Shown piece after piece: positions 43,628-53,923 of a DNA stretch of 64,000 bases. Under the pieces are notes generated by a model. The model made no database searches, was not told where the DNA came from, and was given only the letters and a program-made list of their open reading frames with translations. Position numbers and translations under genes: made by a program. Position 1 is the stretch's first letter. The number at the start of each line of letters is the position of its first letter. Origin of the DNA: Sphingobacterium sp. B16(2022) (GTDB lineage: Bacteria > Bacteroidota > Bacteroidia > Sphingobacteriales > Sphingobacteriaceae); NCBI RefSeq assembly GCF_012030425.1, contig NZ_JAAUVN010000001.1:1-64000 (forward strand). The letters run 5' to 3'.

Positions 43628-43658
43628 CAAAGATAATTAATAGATTTTAAATATACAA
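43628..43658 (-). promoter_or_regulatory. Promoter of the rpsF-rpsR-rplI operon
   Basis: On the minus strand ATTG (around 43658-43656) and TATCTTTG (43635-43628) are separated by 20 nt, close to the Bacteroidota consensus. The start codon lies about 50 nt downstream of the -7 box. Confidence 0.65.
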
Positions 43659-43676
43659 TGATTATAGTATGGTATT

Positions 43677-44555
43677 TTATTTTAGTTTTTGCATTTCTGC
43701 TTTAATAGCAGTCTGAATGTTTGCTGATACCGGTATTAAAGGTAGGCGTACATAATCTTGACCGATACCCTTTTCTTGTAGGATATATTTAACCCCACAA
43801 GGATTTCCTTCAACAAAACAAAGATCTGTTATTTCAAGCAACGCATTGTGGATTGTTCTAGCTTCAGTAAAACTACCTGCAGTACATAATGCAGCTAATT
43901 TTGAAACTTGAGCTGGATATGCATTTCCAACAACAGAAATGATTCCCACTGCACCTAAAGCCATCATAGGTAAGGTTGCAGGATCATCACCCGAAATCAG
44001 TAAGAAATCAGCTGGTTTATCTCTTAAGATCTCGTTAAACTGAGCAAAGTTGCCAGAAGCTTCTTTTGTTGCAACGATATTCTTAAAATCTTTTGCTAAG
44101 CGTATTGTCGTGGCAGGAGTCATGTTGCTTCCTGTACGTCCTGGTACATTATATAAAATAATAGGTAAGGGAGAAGCCTCAGCTATTGCTTTATAGTGCT
44201 GATATATTCCTTCCTGTACTGGTTTATTATAATAAGGAGATACGGATAGTATAGCACAGAATCCTGTAGGATCAAAATTTTTGATCTGCTCTACAATCTC
44301 TGCCGTATTATTTCCTCCGATACCCGCAATCAATGGTACGCGAGCATTCACCTGTTTGACAGTGAAATCCCAGATACGCTTTCGTTCGTCTTTCGTTAAT
44401 GTTGCTACTTCACCAGTAGTACCTAAAGAGACTAAATAATTCATACCTGAGTCAATTTGATAGTCAATTAGCTGTGCTAAAGAATCAAAATCAACTGTTC
44501 CATCTGCGTTGAAAGGTGTAACTAATGCTACACCAGCTCCATGAAGCTCGTTCAT
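43677..44555 (-). CDS. dapA: 4-hydroxy-tetrahydrodipicolinate synthase (DapA)
   Basis: DapA condenses pyruvate with aspartate semialdehyde in the lysine and meso-diaminopimelate pathway, supplying peptidoglycan. The 292-residue TIM barrel has the Schiff-base lysine in IVATKEASGN (Lys164), the catalytic tyrosine in ILYNVPGRTG (Tyr135) and SLGTTGEVATL near 53-61. It lies 29 bp after ligA, so the two are probably co-transcribed. Confidence 0.96.
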   Translation of the reverse strand: MNELHGAGVALVTPFNADGTVDFDSLAQLIDYQIDSGMNYLVSLGTTGEVATLTKDERKRIWDFTVKQVNARVPLIAGIGGNNTAEIVEQIKNFDPTGFCAILSVSPYYNKPVQEGIYQHYKAIAEASPLPIILYNVPGRTGSNMTPATTIRLAKDFKNIVATKEASGNFAQFNEILRDKPADFLLISGDDPATLPMMALGAVGIISVVGNAYPAQVSKLAALCTAGSFTEARTIHNALLEITDLCFVEGNPCGVKYILQEKGIGQDYVRLPLIPVSANIQTAIKAEMQKLK

Positions 44556-44584
44556 TGTGTTGTTTGTAAAGATTAATATTTAAT

Positions 44585-46627
<2,043 letters not shown>

Positions 46628-46674
46628 TTACAAATAAAAAGTACGTTTAGTCTATTTGCAAACAGAAATTAATG

Positions 46675-46707
46675 AAAAATGCAGCTATTGATAAGAGCTG
46701 CATTTTT
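46675..46707 (-). terminator. Terminator of the acyltransferase-glycosyltransferase operon
   Basis: AAAAATGCAGCT and AGCTGCATTTTT form a 12-bp perfect stem with a 9-nt loop, 31 bp after the glycosyltransferase stop. Confidence 0.9.
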
Positions 46708-46737
46708 ATGCGTTTTTACTTACTCTTAGTAAAGCCT

Positions 46738-47769
46738 TTAAAAAAAGCTCTCTTGATCTAGGTCAGAAAATTTTTGTTTCTTATCCAGATAGAAATCATT
46801 GATTATTGATTTTTTATATTGACCAGTCTTATTTTCGGTTTTAATATGATTTTTTCTTTTTTTAGCGTTTTTGAAAATATTCAGGAAGAAAGCTTGATGT
46901 GCTCGGCTAACAGCCCAGGCATCTTTAAATTTTCTATCAAAAGCAAATTTCAATAAGGCAGCAAAATCAAACCAGAAGCGGATGAATATAACTGTAAATA
47001 GCTGCCCTATAGGAACATTTTTTTGCAGCATAAACAGATTGTTCCGGAAGTTTAAATAAGTCTTTTGTGGATTACTGGCATTTAATGTTCCGCCACCCAC
47101 GTGATATACCGTCGAGTCTGGACAATAACCAATTCGGTATCCCATTCTTTTTAAGCGCCAACAAAGGTCTATTTCTTCCATATGAGCAAAAAAATCTTCA
47201 TCCAGTCCCTGTGCTTCTTTCCAAGCCCAGCTTTTTATAAACAGTGAGGCTCCCGATGCCCAAAAAATTTCTTTTTCATCATCATATTGTCCCAAATCAT
47301 ATTCGACTTTATCCATAATGCGTCCACAGCAGAATGGAAATCCATAGCGATCGAGGTATCCACCCGCAGCACCGGCATGCTCAAATTTTGCTTTATTGTG
47401 AAAGGCTAGTATTTTAGGTTGTGCGGCCACAAGGTGAGTGTCTCGTTCAAGCATTTCGATGACAGGTTCTATCCAGTTTGGTGTAACTTCCACGTCAGAA
47501 TTAAGCAACACAAAATAATCTGCTTCCACACGTGATAGAATATGGTTATAACCACCTGCAAAACCATAGTTTTCCGTATTTTCTAAGATGGTAATTTTTG
47601 GGTATGAAGCGCGTACAAATGATAAAGAATCATCTGTAGAGGCATTGTCTCCAATTACGAATTCTATATTTGGGTAACTGCTATTATATACGGAAGGTAA
47701 AAATTTTTCCAAGAAAAATCTCCCGTTCCAATTTAAAATAACAACAGCTACTTTAGGGTAATTTTTCAT
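46738..47769 (-). CDS. Family 2 glycosyltransferase
   Basis: The 343-residue GT2 (GT-A fold) enzyme resembles rhamnosyltransferase/WcaA-type proteins of surface-glycan synthesis. The nucleotide-sugar fold shows VAVVILNWNG, FVIGDNASTDDSL, NYGFAGGYNHIL and the metal-binding region LLNSDVEVTPNW. The acceptor side has HMEEIDLCWRLKRMGYRIGY. A hydrophobic segment near 255-280 may anchor it to the inner membrane. It overlaps the upstream acyltransferase gene by 4 bp, so both probably act on the same envelope lipid or glycan. Donor and acceptor are unknown. Confidence 0.9.
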   Translation of the reverse strand: MKNYPKVAVVILNWNGRFFLEKFLPSVYNSSYPNIEFVIGDNASTDDSLSFVRASYPKITILENTENYGFAGGYNHILSRVEADYFVLLNSDVEVTPNWIEPVIEMLERDTHLVAAQPKILAFHNKAKFEHAGAAGGYLDRYGFPFCCGRIMDKVEYDLGQYDDEKEIFWASGASLFIKSWAWKEAQGLDEDFFAHMEEIDLCWRLKRMGYRIGYCPDSTVYHVGGGTLNASNPQKTYLNFRNNLFMLQKNVPIGQLFTVIFIRFWFDFAALLKFAFDRKFKDAWAVSRAHQAFFLNIFKNAKKRKNHIKTENKTGQYKKSIINDFYLDKKQKFSDLDQESFF

Positions 47770-48632
47770 TTTCTACGTTTTCTTTTCCATCTTCTATGTG
47801 TCCAAAGCCAATATTGTGGCTCTTCGCGGATTATTTTTTCCGTAAAAGCATTATGGATATGGGTTATTTCCTTGTCGGAGTAAGAAGATGGGTCTTCAAT
47901 TAATGTTGTAAATTTACAAAAATAATATCCTCTTTTCTCTTTTCTTCCGATATGGCAAAAAACTATAGGACCATTGGTCATTTTAGAAATTCGTTCAACA
48001 CCGGTATAAACAAGCGTTTCCTGATTTAAGAACTGTAGAAAATAGTCAGCATCCGAATGTAAAGGAGCTTGATCTGCTACAAAAACGCTGACACTTGGTT
48101 TTCCTCTTAATTTAGCTAGATGCCGCACTATTTGTTTCATTGGGACCATAATAGCGCCGAATCGAGAACGGACCTGATTGTAAACACTGTCTATGGTTTT
48201 ATTATTTAGCGGTTTGTATACAATGAGGGTCGGAGCTTCTGTAATGGCACCTAAACGGTGAATACCATATTCCCAATTGGCATAATGTGCAGTGACGGCA
48301 ATAACTGTTCTATTTTGGTCCAAGTGCTTAGTTAATTCATGATCATCAATTAGTGTGATTCTTTTTTTTACTTCAGCGCGGCTTATACTCTTGAACTTTA
48401 GACATTCAAGAATCATGTCAGGAAAAAAACGGTAAAATTTCTTCGCTATATTAATAATCTCTTCTTCATCTTTTTCAGGAAATGAATTTCTAAGATTATT
48501 AAATACGACGTTTTTGCGATATCTTATTATATAATAGAATACATAGTATAACACATCGGATATCATATAAATGAACCAAAATGGCATCAAAGCGAAAAGG
48601 TATAGAAGTGCTGCTAATGCTTTTTGTTTCAT
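47766..48632 (-). CDS. Lipid A biosynthesis-type lauroyl acyltransferase (LpxL/HtrB family)
   Basis: The 288-residue inner-membrane acyltransferase has an N-terminal membrane anchor (ALLYLFALMPFWFIYMISDV) and the catalytic HxxxxE-type motif in TAHYANWEYG. A later block, VFVADQAP, is the second conserved motif. It ends in a strongly basic tail (HRRWKRKRRK). In this family the enzyme adds a secondary acyl chain to lipid A. In Bacteroidota some homologues acylate other lipids, so the substrate is probable only. It is the first gene of a two-gene operon with the glycosyltransferase. Confidence 0.9.
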   Translation of the reverse strand: MKQKALAALLYLFALMPFWFIYMISDVLYYVFYYIIRYRKNVVFNNLRNSFPEKDEEEIINIAKKFYRFFPDMILECLKFKSISRAEVKKRITLIDDHELTKHLDQNRTVIAVTAHYANWEYGIHRLGAITEAPTLIVYKPLNNKTIDSVYNQVRSRFGAIMVPMKQIVRHLAKLRGKPSVSVFVADQAPLHSDADYFLQFLNQETLVYTGVERISKMTNGPIVFCHIGRKEKRGYYFCKFTTLIEDPSSYSDKEITHIHNAFTEKIIREEPQYWLWTHRRWKRKRRK

Positions 48633-48684
48633 GTAAACGTGATAACTATTGTAAATCTTACCTGCAAATATCCCTAATTTAAGT

Positions 48685-48692
48685 TATTTTTG
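48685..48692 (+). promoter_or_regulatory. -7 promoter box of the WbqC-family gene (TATTTTTG)
   Basis: TATTTTTG lies 31 nt before the ATG at 48724. No -33 match at the expected spacing. Confidence 0.45.
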
Positions 48693-48723
48693 CAGTAGAT
48701 AAAGTAAAATACAACGATTTTTT

Positions 48724-49335
48724 ATGTCAACTCATTTATTATTAACGACTTGCTACTTACCTCCGGTTTCTTATTTTCATTGTATCCAACAAAATGCGTT
48801 ACCTGTATTGATTGAGAAGTATGATAATTTCCAAAAGCAAACTTATCGTTCTAGAACACGTATTGCAACTGCAAATGGTATACAGGAATTGATTGTACCC
48901 ATACAGCATAGTAAAAAGGAACGTTCACCGATGTCGGAAAAGCGCATTTCCTATGAGTTTGACTGGCAACGATTACATTGGTTGAGTCTTCAAGCCGCAT
49001 ATCGCAATTCTGCTTATTTTGAATATTATGAGGATGATTTCGCTCAGTTTTACAATAAGAAGTTTGATTTTCTATTTGACTTCAATATTGCGCAGCTTGA
49101 GCTCTTGTTAAAATCATTAAAATTAAAGCGTGAATTGTCTTTTACAGATGAATATTTTAGGTCGGTTCCCGATGCGCTGGATTTTAGAGACCGTATCCAT
49201 CCCAAGAAAGAAAGTCTCTTATTAAACCCGAAACCTTATTACCAAGTGTTTGAGGAGAAAAATGGATTTTATTCAGATTTGAGCATTGTGGATTTATTGT
49301 TTAGTCAGGGACCACAGTCAAAAAATTATTTTTAA
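48724..49335 (+). CDS. WbqC family protein
   Basis: The 203-residue protein matches the WbqC-like family, seen in surface-polysaccharide loci and as a stand-alone gene in many Bacteroidota. Recognisable parts are the N-terminal LLLTTCYLPPVSYFHCI, the block QTYRSRTRIATANGIQELIVPI, and WLSLQAAYRNSAYFEYYEDDF. Biochemical function is not established, and a thiol-dependent role in glycan synthesis is only proposed. It is divergent from the acyltransferase-glycosyltransferase operon, which fits an envelope role. Confidence 0.85.
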   Translation: MSTHLLLTTCYLPPVSYFHCIQQNALPVLIEKYDNFQKQTYRSRTRIATANGIQELIVPIQHSKKERSPMSEKRISYEFDWQRLHWLSLQAAYRNSAYFEYYEDDFAQFYNKKFDFLFDFNIAQLELLLKSLKLKRELSFTDEYFRSVPDALDFRDRIHPKKESLLLNPKPYYQVFEEKNGFYSDLSIVDLLFSQGPQSKNYF

Positions 49336-49400
49336 TATAATTGATCATATATAAAACTTTTAGAGTCTATTATTGTAATACAATAATAGATTCGTTTTTT

Positions 49401-50081
49401 ATGAAGAGTATTTTAACAACTGTATTTTGTTTGTTCTTGTGTTGCTCTGTTTTTGCCCAGTCGGGTGTAGATACACTTCATTACCGCAAAGTGTATTATT
49501 TTGGTGGAACAGGAATGGGCTTTCCGTTAGGTAAGACAAAAGATGTTCTGTCTCCAAAGTTTTCAGGAAGTTTAGGTTTGGATATTTCATTGAAAAATCC
49601 AAAGTATTATCTATATCCAGCTTTATATACATTATCGTTTGATTACAAGCAAAAGATTCAGGACAATCAGTATCCTTATAAGATAGAGGATGCTAATGCT
49701 AATTTTTACATGTTCTCCCTAGCTGGGGGGATTCGTAAACAGCTAAAGAAATTAAATGCCTATGCTTATGCAGGTCCTGGTGTTGGATTCTTGACAGAAC
49801 CAAGAGTGAAGGTCGATGCTGTCAACAGTATCGCTAAAATTGAAAATCAGAAAAAATTCTCTTTTTCAGGCAAACTCGGGGTTGGTGCTGATTATCGATT
49901 TAATGGTTTTTTCCTGGGTTTGGAAATCGGTTATTTACATTCATTTAATAAAATACAGGACACTCCAATCAATATTATGACTGTTATGGTTGGGCTTAAG
50001 TCGGATATAACAAGACTGGGTGATAAAGTAATTAAAGTAATAGGAGTAGAAGGTTCAATTAGCGGAAAAGAGACGAAATAA
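49401..50081 (+). CDS. Outer membrane beta-barrel domain protein
   Basis: I chose the ATG at 49401 (226 residues) because it begins a clean signal peptide (MKSILTTVFCLFLCCSVFAQ). The longer frame from 49341 would place 20 unlikely residues in front. The mature protein shows alternating beta strands (YYFGGTGMGFPLG, YAYAGPGVGFLTEPR, FSFSGKLGVGADYRF, GLEIGYLHSFN). It probably folds as a small outer-membrane barrel. The role is unknown. The stop codon lies in the loop of a 10-bp hairpin (50063-50095). Confidence 0.78.
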   Translation: MKSILTTVFCLFLCCSVFAQSGVDTLHYRKVYYFGGTGMGFPLGKTKDVLSPKFSGSLGLDISLKNPKYYLYPALYTLSFDYKQKIQDNQYPYKIEDANANFYMFSLAGGIRKQLKKLNAYAYAGPGVGFLTEPRVKVDAVNSIAKIENQKKFSFSGKLGVGADYRFNGFFLGLEIGYLHSFNKIQDTPINIMTVMVGLKSDITRLGDKVIKVIGVEGSISGKETK

Positions 50082-50095
50082 CGCACTCTTTTCCG
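50063..50095. terminator. Hairpin enclosing the stop codon of the barrel gene
   Basis: CGGAAAAGAG and CTCTTTTCCG form a 10-bp perfect stem with a 13-nt loop that contains the TAA. Neither side has a strong T-tract, so it may act as a weak convergent terminator with ppk2 or as an mRNA-end stabiliser. Confidence 0.5.
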
Positions 50096-50104
50096 ATTTC
50101 GAAT

Positions 50105-50914
50105 TTAATTATGGATTTTAACAAAATCTTCTGTTTTTTCTCTCTTTTGATTTGCAATCTGATTAATGATGATTTTGAACGCTTCAAGACGGGCTTTTTT
50201 CTTGTTATCCGTTTCAATTTCTATCCACGGTGATAATTTGGTGCCGGTAGTTTTAAATAATGTCTTGATATAACTGGTATAATCACTCCATTTTTCTTGC
50301 GCCTGTTGGTCAAGAGGGCCAATTTTCCATTGTTTTAAAACGTCTGTTCTCCTTTCTTCCAGTCGCTTCGCCTGCTCTTCTTTAGATATACTTAAAAAGA
50401 ATTTAATGATGATAACTCCATCCTGTATTAAAAGTTCTTCTACTTCATTAACTTGTTTTAAAAATAGCGTGTGTTGTTCTGGAGTACAGAAACCAAAAAC
50501 TGGTTCAACAACAGCCCGGTTATACCAGCTTCTGTCAAAGAACACAATTTCCCCTGCATTGGGCAGCTGTTTGAAATAGCGTTGAAAATACCATTGAGTT
50601 GATTCTTCTGCAGTTGGTTTAGGGAGGCTGACTACCCTTAATTTTTTAGGATTTAAATATTCTACCAATCTTTCTATAGCACCACCTTTACCAGCAGCAT
50701 CTCTACCTTCAAAAATAACCAAAACACGTTTATTGTCTGATATGACTTTATTTTGAATCGCCGTTAGCTCAATTTGCAGCTCATGTAATTCCTTCTCGTA
50801 TTCATATGTCTCTAAAAACTTTTTTTCCTTGATTACTTTCTTATCAATCAAGTACTGAAAAACCTCCTTATTGTTTAAAATATTTACAAAGTCTTCTAAA
50901 TTGAAATCTGCCAT
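50105..50914 (-). CDS. ppk2: Polyphosphate kinase 2 (PPK2)
   Basis: PPK2 transfers phosphate between polyphosphate and nucleotides, generally making NTP or NDP from polyP. The 269-residue cytosolic enzyme carries Walker A FEGRDAAGKGGAIERL (about 68-83). The lid region is PKPTAEESTQWYFQRY, and Walker B with the PPK2 signature is IVFFDRSWYNRAVVEPVFGFC. Length and motifs fit the single-domain class I type that phosphorylates nucleoside diphosphates; the class is inferred. It is monocistronic and converges on the barrel gene. Confidence 0.94.
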   Translation of the reverse strand: MADFNLEDFVNILNNKEVFQYLIDKKVIKEKKFLETYEYEKELHELQIELTAIQNKVISDNKRVLVIFEGRDAAGKGGAIERLVEYLNPKKLRVVSLPKPTAEESTQWYFQRYFKQLPNAGEIVFFDRSWYNRAVVEPVFGFCTPEQHTLFLKQVNEVEELLIQDGVIIIKFFLSISKEEQAKRLEERRTDVLKQWKIGPLDQQAQEKWSDYTSYIKTLFKTTGTKLSPWIEIETDNKKKARLEAFKIIINQIANQKREKTEDFVKIHN

Positions 50915-51205
50915 ATCGATTGTGTTTTAATTGAATTACTCTTGTACAACAATAAATATACCTTAGAAGTTTAATATTCACTGGAATTTGCATTATTTTT
51001 TTTGAGAGATAATAAAAACATCCATGCTATCGTTATATATACATCAACTCTAATAATGGTATATTTAGGGAGGACAGCAGTTATTAACAAATATTAATTT
51101 TGATAATAATTATAAAAAAAATAAAACGAAGCACAATAATTTAATAAGTCGGTCGTTTTAATTACAAATACTTTTCATAAAATAGGTTAATATATGGCTA
51201 ACGAT

Positions 51206-51244
51206 AAGCTTGAGGTTCCCCACTTCAAGCTTTTCTATTTTTTT
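51206..51244 (+). terminator. Orphan terminator, possible small RNA 3' end
   Basis: AAGCTTGAGG and CTTCAAGCTT pair over 10 bp (one G-T) around TTCCCCA, and the sequence continues TTCTATTTTTTTT. It is a good intrinsic terminator on the plus strand, but the upstream gene is on the minus strand. A transcript starting near 51070 (a near-consensus TATATTTA lies at 51060-51067) would be about 170 nt. Confidence 0.6.
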
Positions 51245-51329
51245 AGCCGGACCTAAACAAGCATAGGTGATCATATGTAAATAAGACGTCAATTTTTTTT
51301 AAAACAGAAGAGTTTTCATTTTGAGAACC

Positions 51330-51337
51330 TATTTTTG
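51330..51337 (+). promoter_or_regulatory. -7 promoter box of the DUF3050 gene (TATTTTTG)
   Basis: TATTTTTG lies 17 nt before the ATG at 51355. No -33 box at the expected distance. Confidence 0.45.
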
Positions 51338-51354
51338 CTTTCAAATCATAAGAT

Positions 51355-52119
51355 ATGGAATACATCAATAATGTTAATGCCTTCATTGCTACCGAGCGAA
51401 ATCAATTACTTGCACACCCACTTTATTATAAAATAAAAACTATTGAAGATCTTCAAGTGTTTATGCAAGGGCATATATATGCTGTGTGGGATTTTATGTC
51501 GTTATTGAAAGCATTACAGCAGAAATTAACCTGTACAACAACGCCATGGTATCCTTCAAAATTTCCGAATACCAGATATTTAATTAATGAAATTGTTGTT
51601 GCCGAGGAATCCGATGAATATATAGATGGTCGTAGATTGAGCCATTTTGAAATGTATCTGGATGCTTTAGATACACTGAGGGGGGACAGTAGTGAAGTTA
51701 ATAATTTTCTAAAAGATGTTTATGAAGGTGGTGATATTTTAAAAGTTATTGCCGAAAGTACTTTGCACCCGAACATAAAAGAATTTTTAATATTTACTTT
51801 TGATGTTATTGCAAATGGAACAGCTCATGAAATCGCAGCTGCGTTTACTTTCGGAAGAGAAGATTTGATACCGGATATGTTTTCTTCTATTTTAAAAGAG
51901 ATCCAGCTAAATTTTCCAAATTCAAATTTGGAAAAGCTGCTTTATTATTTTGAAAGACATATTGAATTAGATGCAGATGAACATGGTCCCCTGGCAATGA
52001 AGATGATTATGGAGCTTTGTGAGGCTGATCCTGTAAAGTGGAAGCAAGTGGAACAGGTTTCAAAAATTGCTCTACAAAAGCGGATTAAATTATGGGATGC
52101 TATTGACCAGATGCTGTAA
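51355..52119 (+). CDS. DUF3050 family protein
   Basis: The 254-residue cytosolic all-helical protein matches the DUF3050 family, which has a heme-oxygenase-like fold. Conserved parts include HPLYYKIKTIEDLQVFMQGHIYAVWDFMSLLKALQ, LINEIVVAEESDEY, SHFEMYLDAL, ANGTAHEIAAAFTFGREDLIPDMF and ERHIELDADEHGPLAMKM. The conserved His and Glu residues in GHIYAVWD, ANGTAHEIAA and ERHIELDADEHG could form a metal site, as in related di-iron oxidases. Function is unproven. It is the first of several small monocistronic genes. Confidence 0.85.
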   Translation: MEYINNVNAFIATERNQLLAHPLYYKIKTIEDLQVFMQGHIYAVWDFMSLLKALQQKLTCTTTPWYPSKFPNTRYLINEIVVAEESDEYIDGRRLSHFEMYLDALDTLRGDSSEVNNFLKDVYEGGDILKVIAESTLHPNIKEFLIFTFDVIANGTAHEIAAAFTFGREDLIPDMFSSILKEIQLNFPNSNLEKLLYYFERHIELDADEHGPLAMKMIMELCEADPVKWKQVEQVSKIALQKRIKLWDAIDQML

Positions 52120-52155
52120 ACAAAAATGATTTAATGAAGTTTAATCGTAGGGTTA

Positions 52156-52185
52156 TTGTAATTTAATATGGGCATTCTATATTTG
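52156..52185 (+). promoter_or_regulatory. Promoter of the EEP-family gene
   Basis: ATTG (ending at 52158) and TATATTTG (52178-52185) are separated by 19 nt, matching the Bacteroidota spacing. The ATG lies 30 nt downstream. Confidence 0.65.
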
Positions 52186-52215
52186 TCATTGAAAATAGAC
52201 TAGTTGTAAGCATAT

Positions 52216-53151
52216 ATGTTTTTTCAATATCTACATGAGTTATGGAAATCTTTGATACGAAGGAAAGTCCGTGTTTTTATACATGAACAAGAATATGAAT
52301 TGTCCGATGATAGATCGGGCAATTTTTCTATTATAACTTATAATATTGCAGGTTTACCCCAAGTTATTTCTGCAGCCAAAACAAATCGATCTACTAGTAT
52401 CGCGACTATAGGTATGCTATGTAATGACTTTGACATTGTGCATATTCAAGAAGATTTTAATTACAATACCTACTTATACCAAGGTGGTAATTCTCACCCT
52501 TACCGTACCATCAGTATGGGTTTAGCTATTTTTGGGGATGGCCTGGATAGTTTGTCCCGATATCCGATAACCAATTTTAAGCGAATTGAATGGCAGAATA
52601 GGACGGGATCAGATCGTTTAACACCAAAAGGCTTTAGTCATTGTACTGTGCATTTAGGCTTAGGTGTTGAGGTTGATTTTTATAATATTCATGCTAACTC
52701 TCAGGATCATCCGCGTGCAGCAAAGGCTAGACGGGCTAATTATCTGCAGTTGGCTACTTACATCAATAAGTTTTCGGTAGGAAAGGCAATCATAGTTGCC
52801 GGTGATTTTAATTCTCACTTCTCATTCTCTGAAGACAACTTGGTGGAGTTTATGGATAAGACAAAGCTGGAAGATTGCTGGATCACCTTGCAACGTGATC
52901 ACGTGATTCCAATTATTGACCCCTTGTTTTTATGTGTTGATATTATGGATATTAATAATGAATCAGAATCGATCGATAAAGTCATGTTCAGAAGTAATGA
53001 TAAGCTGACGTTAATTCCAAAAGTTTATGAAGTAGAGAAAGAAAAGTTTGTCGATCAGTATGGCGAACCTTTGTCCGACCATTGGCCTATTTCAGTTGTT
53101 TTCGACTGGAAATTGAATGATGAGGTAGAGATTGATATCTTTCCTAAGTAA
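52216..53151 (+). CDS. Endonuclease/exonuclease/phosphatase (EEP) family hydrolase
   Basis: The 311-residue Mg-dependent phosphoesterase of the DNase I-like fold shows all core motifs. These are ITYNIAGLP (Asn), IVHIQEDF (Glu), FYNIHANS (His), VAGDFNSHF (Asp-Asn) and LSDHWPISVVF (Asp-His). There is no obvious signal peptide. The segment GLDSLSRYPI is reminiscent of neutral sphingomyelinases and related phosphodiesterases in this fold. That would suit a sphingolipid-making genus but is only inference; a nuclease or inositol phosphatase is possible. Confidence 0.85.
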   Translation: MFFQYLHELWKSLIRRKVRVFIHEQEYELSDDRSGNFSIITYNIAGLPQVISAAKTNRSTSIATIGMLCNDFDIVHIQEDFNYNTYLYQGGNSHPYRTISMGLAIFGDGLDSLSRYPITNFKRIEWQNRTGSDRLTPKGFSHCTVHLGLGVEVDFYNIHANSQDHPRAAKARRANYLQLATYINKFSVGKAIIVAGDFNSHFSFSEDNLVEFMDKTKLEDCWITLQRDHVIPIIDPLFLCVDIMDINNESESIDKVMFRSNDKLTLIPKVYEVEKEKFVDQYGEPLSDHWPISVVFDWKLNDEVEIDIFPK

Positions 53152-53235
53152 AATAATTCCTTACAACAGAGGGGAGATCGATAATTTTGTTTCGCATGAG
53201 ATGCAGTTATTATTATAGATAAAACAAAATTATCT

Positions 53236-53688
53236 ATGTTTGAAAAAAAAAATATGGCTAACGCGACAGGATATTTAAAAAAGTTACGCTTAGAGGCAAA
53301 AAAAAATTTGGTAGAAGGTGAAGCATTTCTTAAAGAAAATGCATTGCGTGATACTGTGGTCAGCCTGCCTTCTGGTTTGCAGTATGAGGTAATAGAAGAG
53401 GGCAATGGTAAGATTCCTAAACTAACCGATAGTGTAAAATGTTTTTATGAAGGACGCCTTATCAATGGAACTGTTTTTGACTCAACCGCCAAGAAGAAGA
53501 AACCTGTATCTTTTCCAGTGAATGAAGTGATAGCTGGATGGACAGAAGCACTGCAGCTCATGAAAGAAGGCAGTAAATGGCGTTTGTATATACCATCTTC
53601 GCTCGGATATGGAGAATTAAGTGTTTCGAAAGAAATTAGCGGAAATGCTACACTAATTTTTGAAGTAGAGGTTGTGTCTGTTCATTAA
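53236..53688 (+). CDS. FKBP-type peptidyl-prolyl isomerase
   Basis: The 150-residue foldase has an N-terminal helical part (1-45, rich in Lys and Glu) and an FKBP domain (about 50-148). The domain shows LPSGLQYEVIEEGNGKIP, VKCFYEGRLINGTVFDSTAKK, VIAGWTEALQLMKEGSKWRLYIPSSLGYG and a C-terminal LIFEVEVVSV. That is the FkpA/Mip arrangement, but no signal peptide is present, so it should act in the cytosol. An alternative start is ATG 53254, which removes six residues. Active-site aromatics (Tyr, Phe, Trp) are conserved. Confidence 0.92.
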   Translation: MFEKKNMANATGYLKKLRLEAKKNLVEGEAFLKENALRDTVVSLPSGLQYEVIEEGNGKIPKLTDSVKCFYEGRLINGTVFDSTAKKKKPVSFPVNEVIAGWTEALQLMKEGSKWRLYIPSSLGYGELSVSKEISGNATLIFEVEVVSVH

Positions 53689-53911
53689 ATTTTTCTGTCT
53701 CAATAAGAGAATAAACTCTCATATGTCATCGCGCATTCAGGTTTGTTAAGAAAAATGTAAGTTTACAAGGGGGACGTTTGTGAGTGGATATGAGTTTTAG
53801 AAATTCGCCATTCTAAAATATGTATACCCTCTTGGATGATAGTCTGCATAATTGGACTTTCTATGTGACAGGAAATTGAACTCATATTCTGTTTTATTCA
53901 GAATAAAAATA

Positions 53912-53919
53912 TAGGTTTG
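53912..53919 (+). promoter_or_regulatory. -7 promoter box directly before folB (TAGGTTTG)
   Basis: TAGGTTTG matches TAnnTTTG and ends 4 nt before the folB ATG, so transcripts may start at the start codon. Confidence 0.45.
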
Positions 53920-53923
53920 TAGG

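Larger units (their letters stand above)
50915..51354. other. Intergenic region ppk2 / DUF3050 with an orphan terminator
   Basis: This 440-bp region separates divergent genes. It contains a plus-strand terminator-like hairpin (51206-51244) that no annotated plus-strand gene explains, and the -7 box of the next gene (51330-51337). The rest is AT-rich without a convincing reading frame. Confidence 0.6.

Noticed and set aside
51195..51257. 20-codon frame MANDKLEVPHFKLFYFFSRT
   Set aside because: It coincides with the arms of a terminator hairpin and its T-run, which explain the sequence better than coding.
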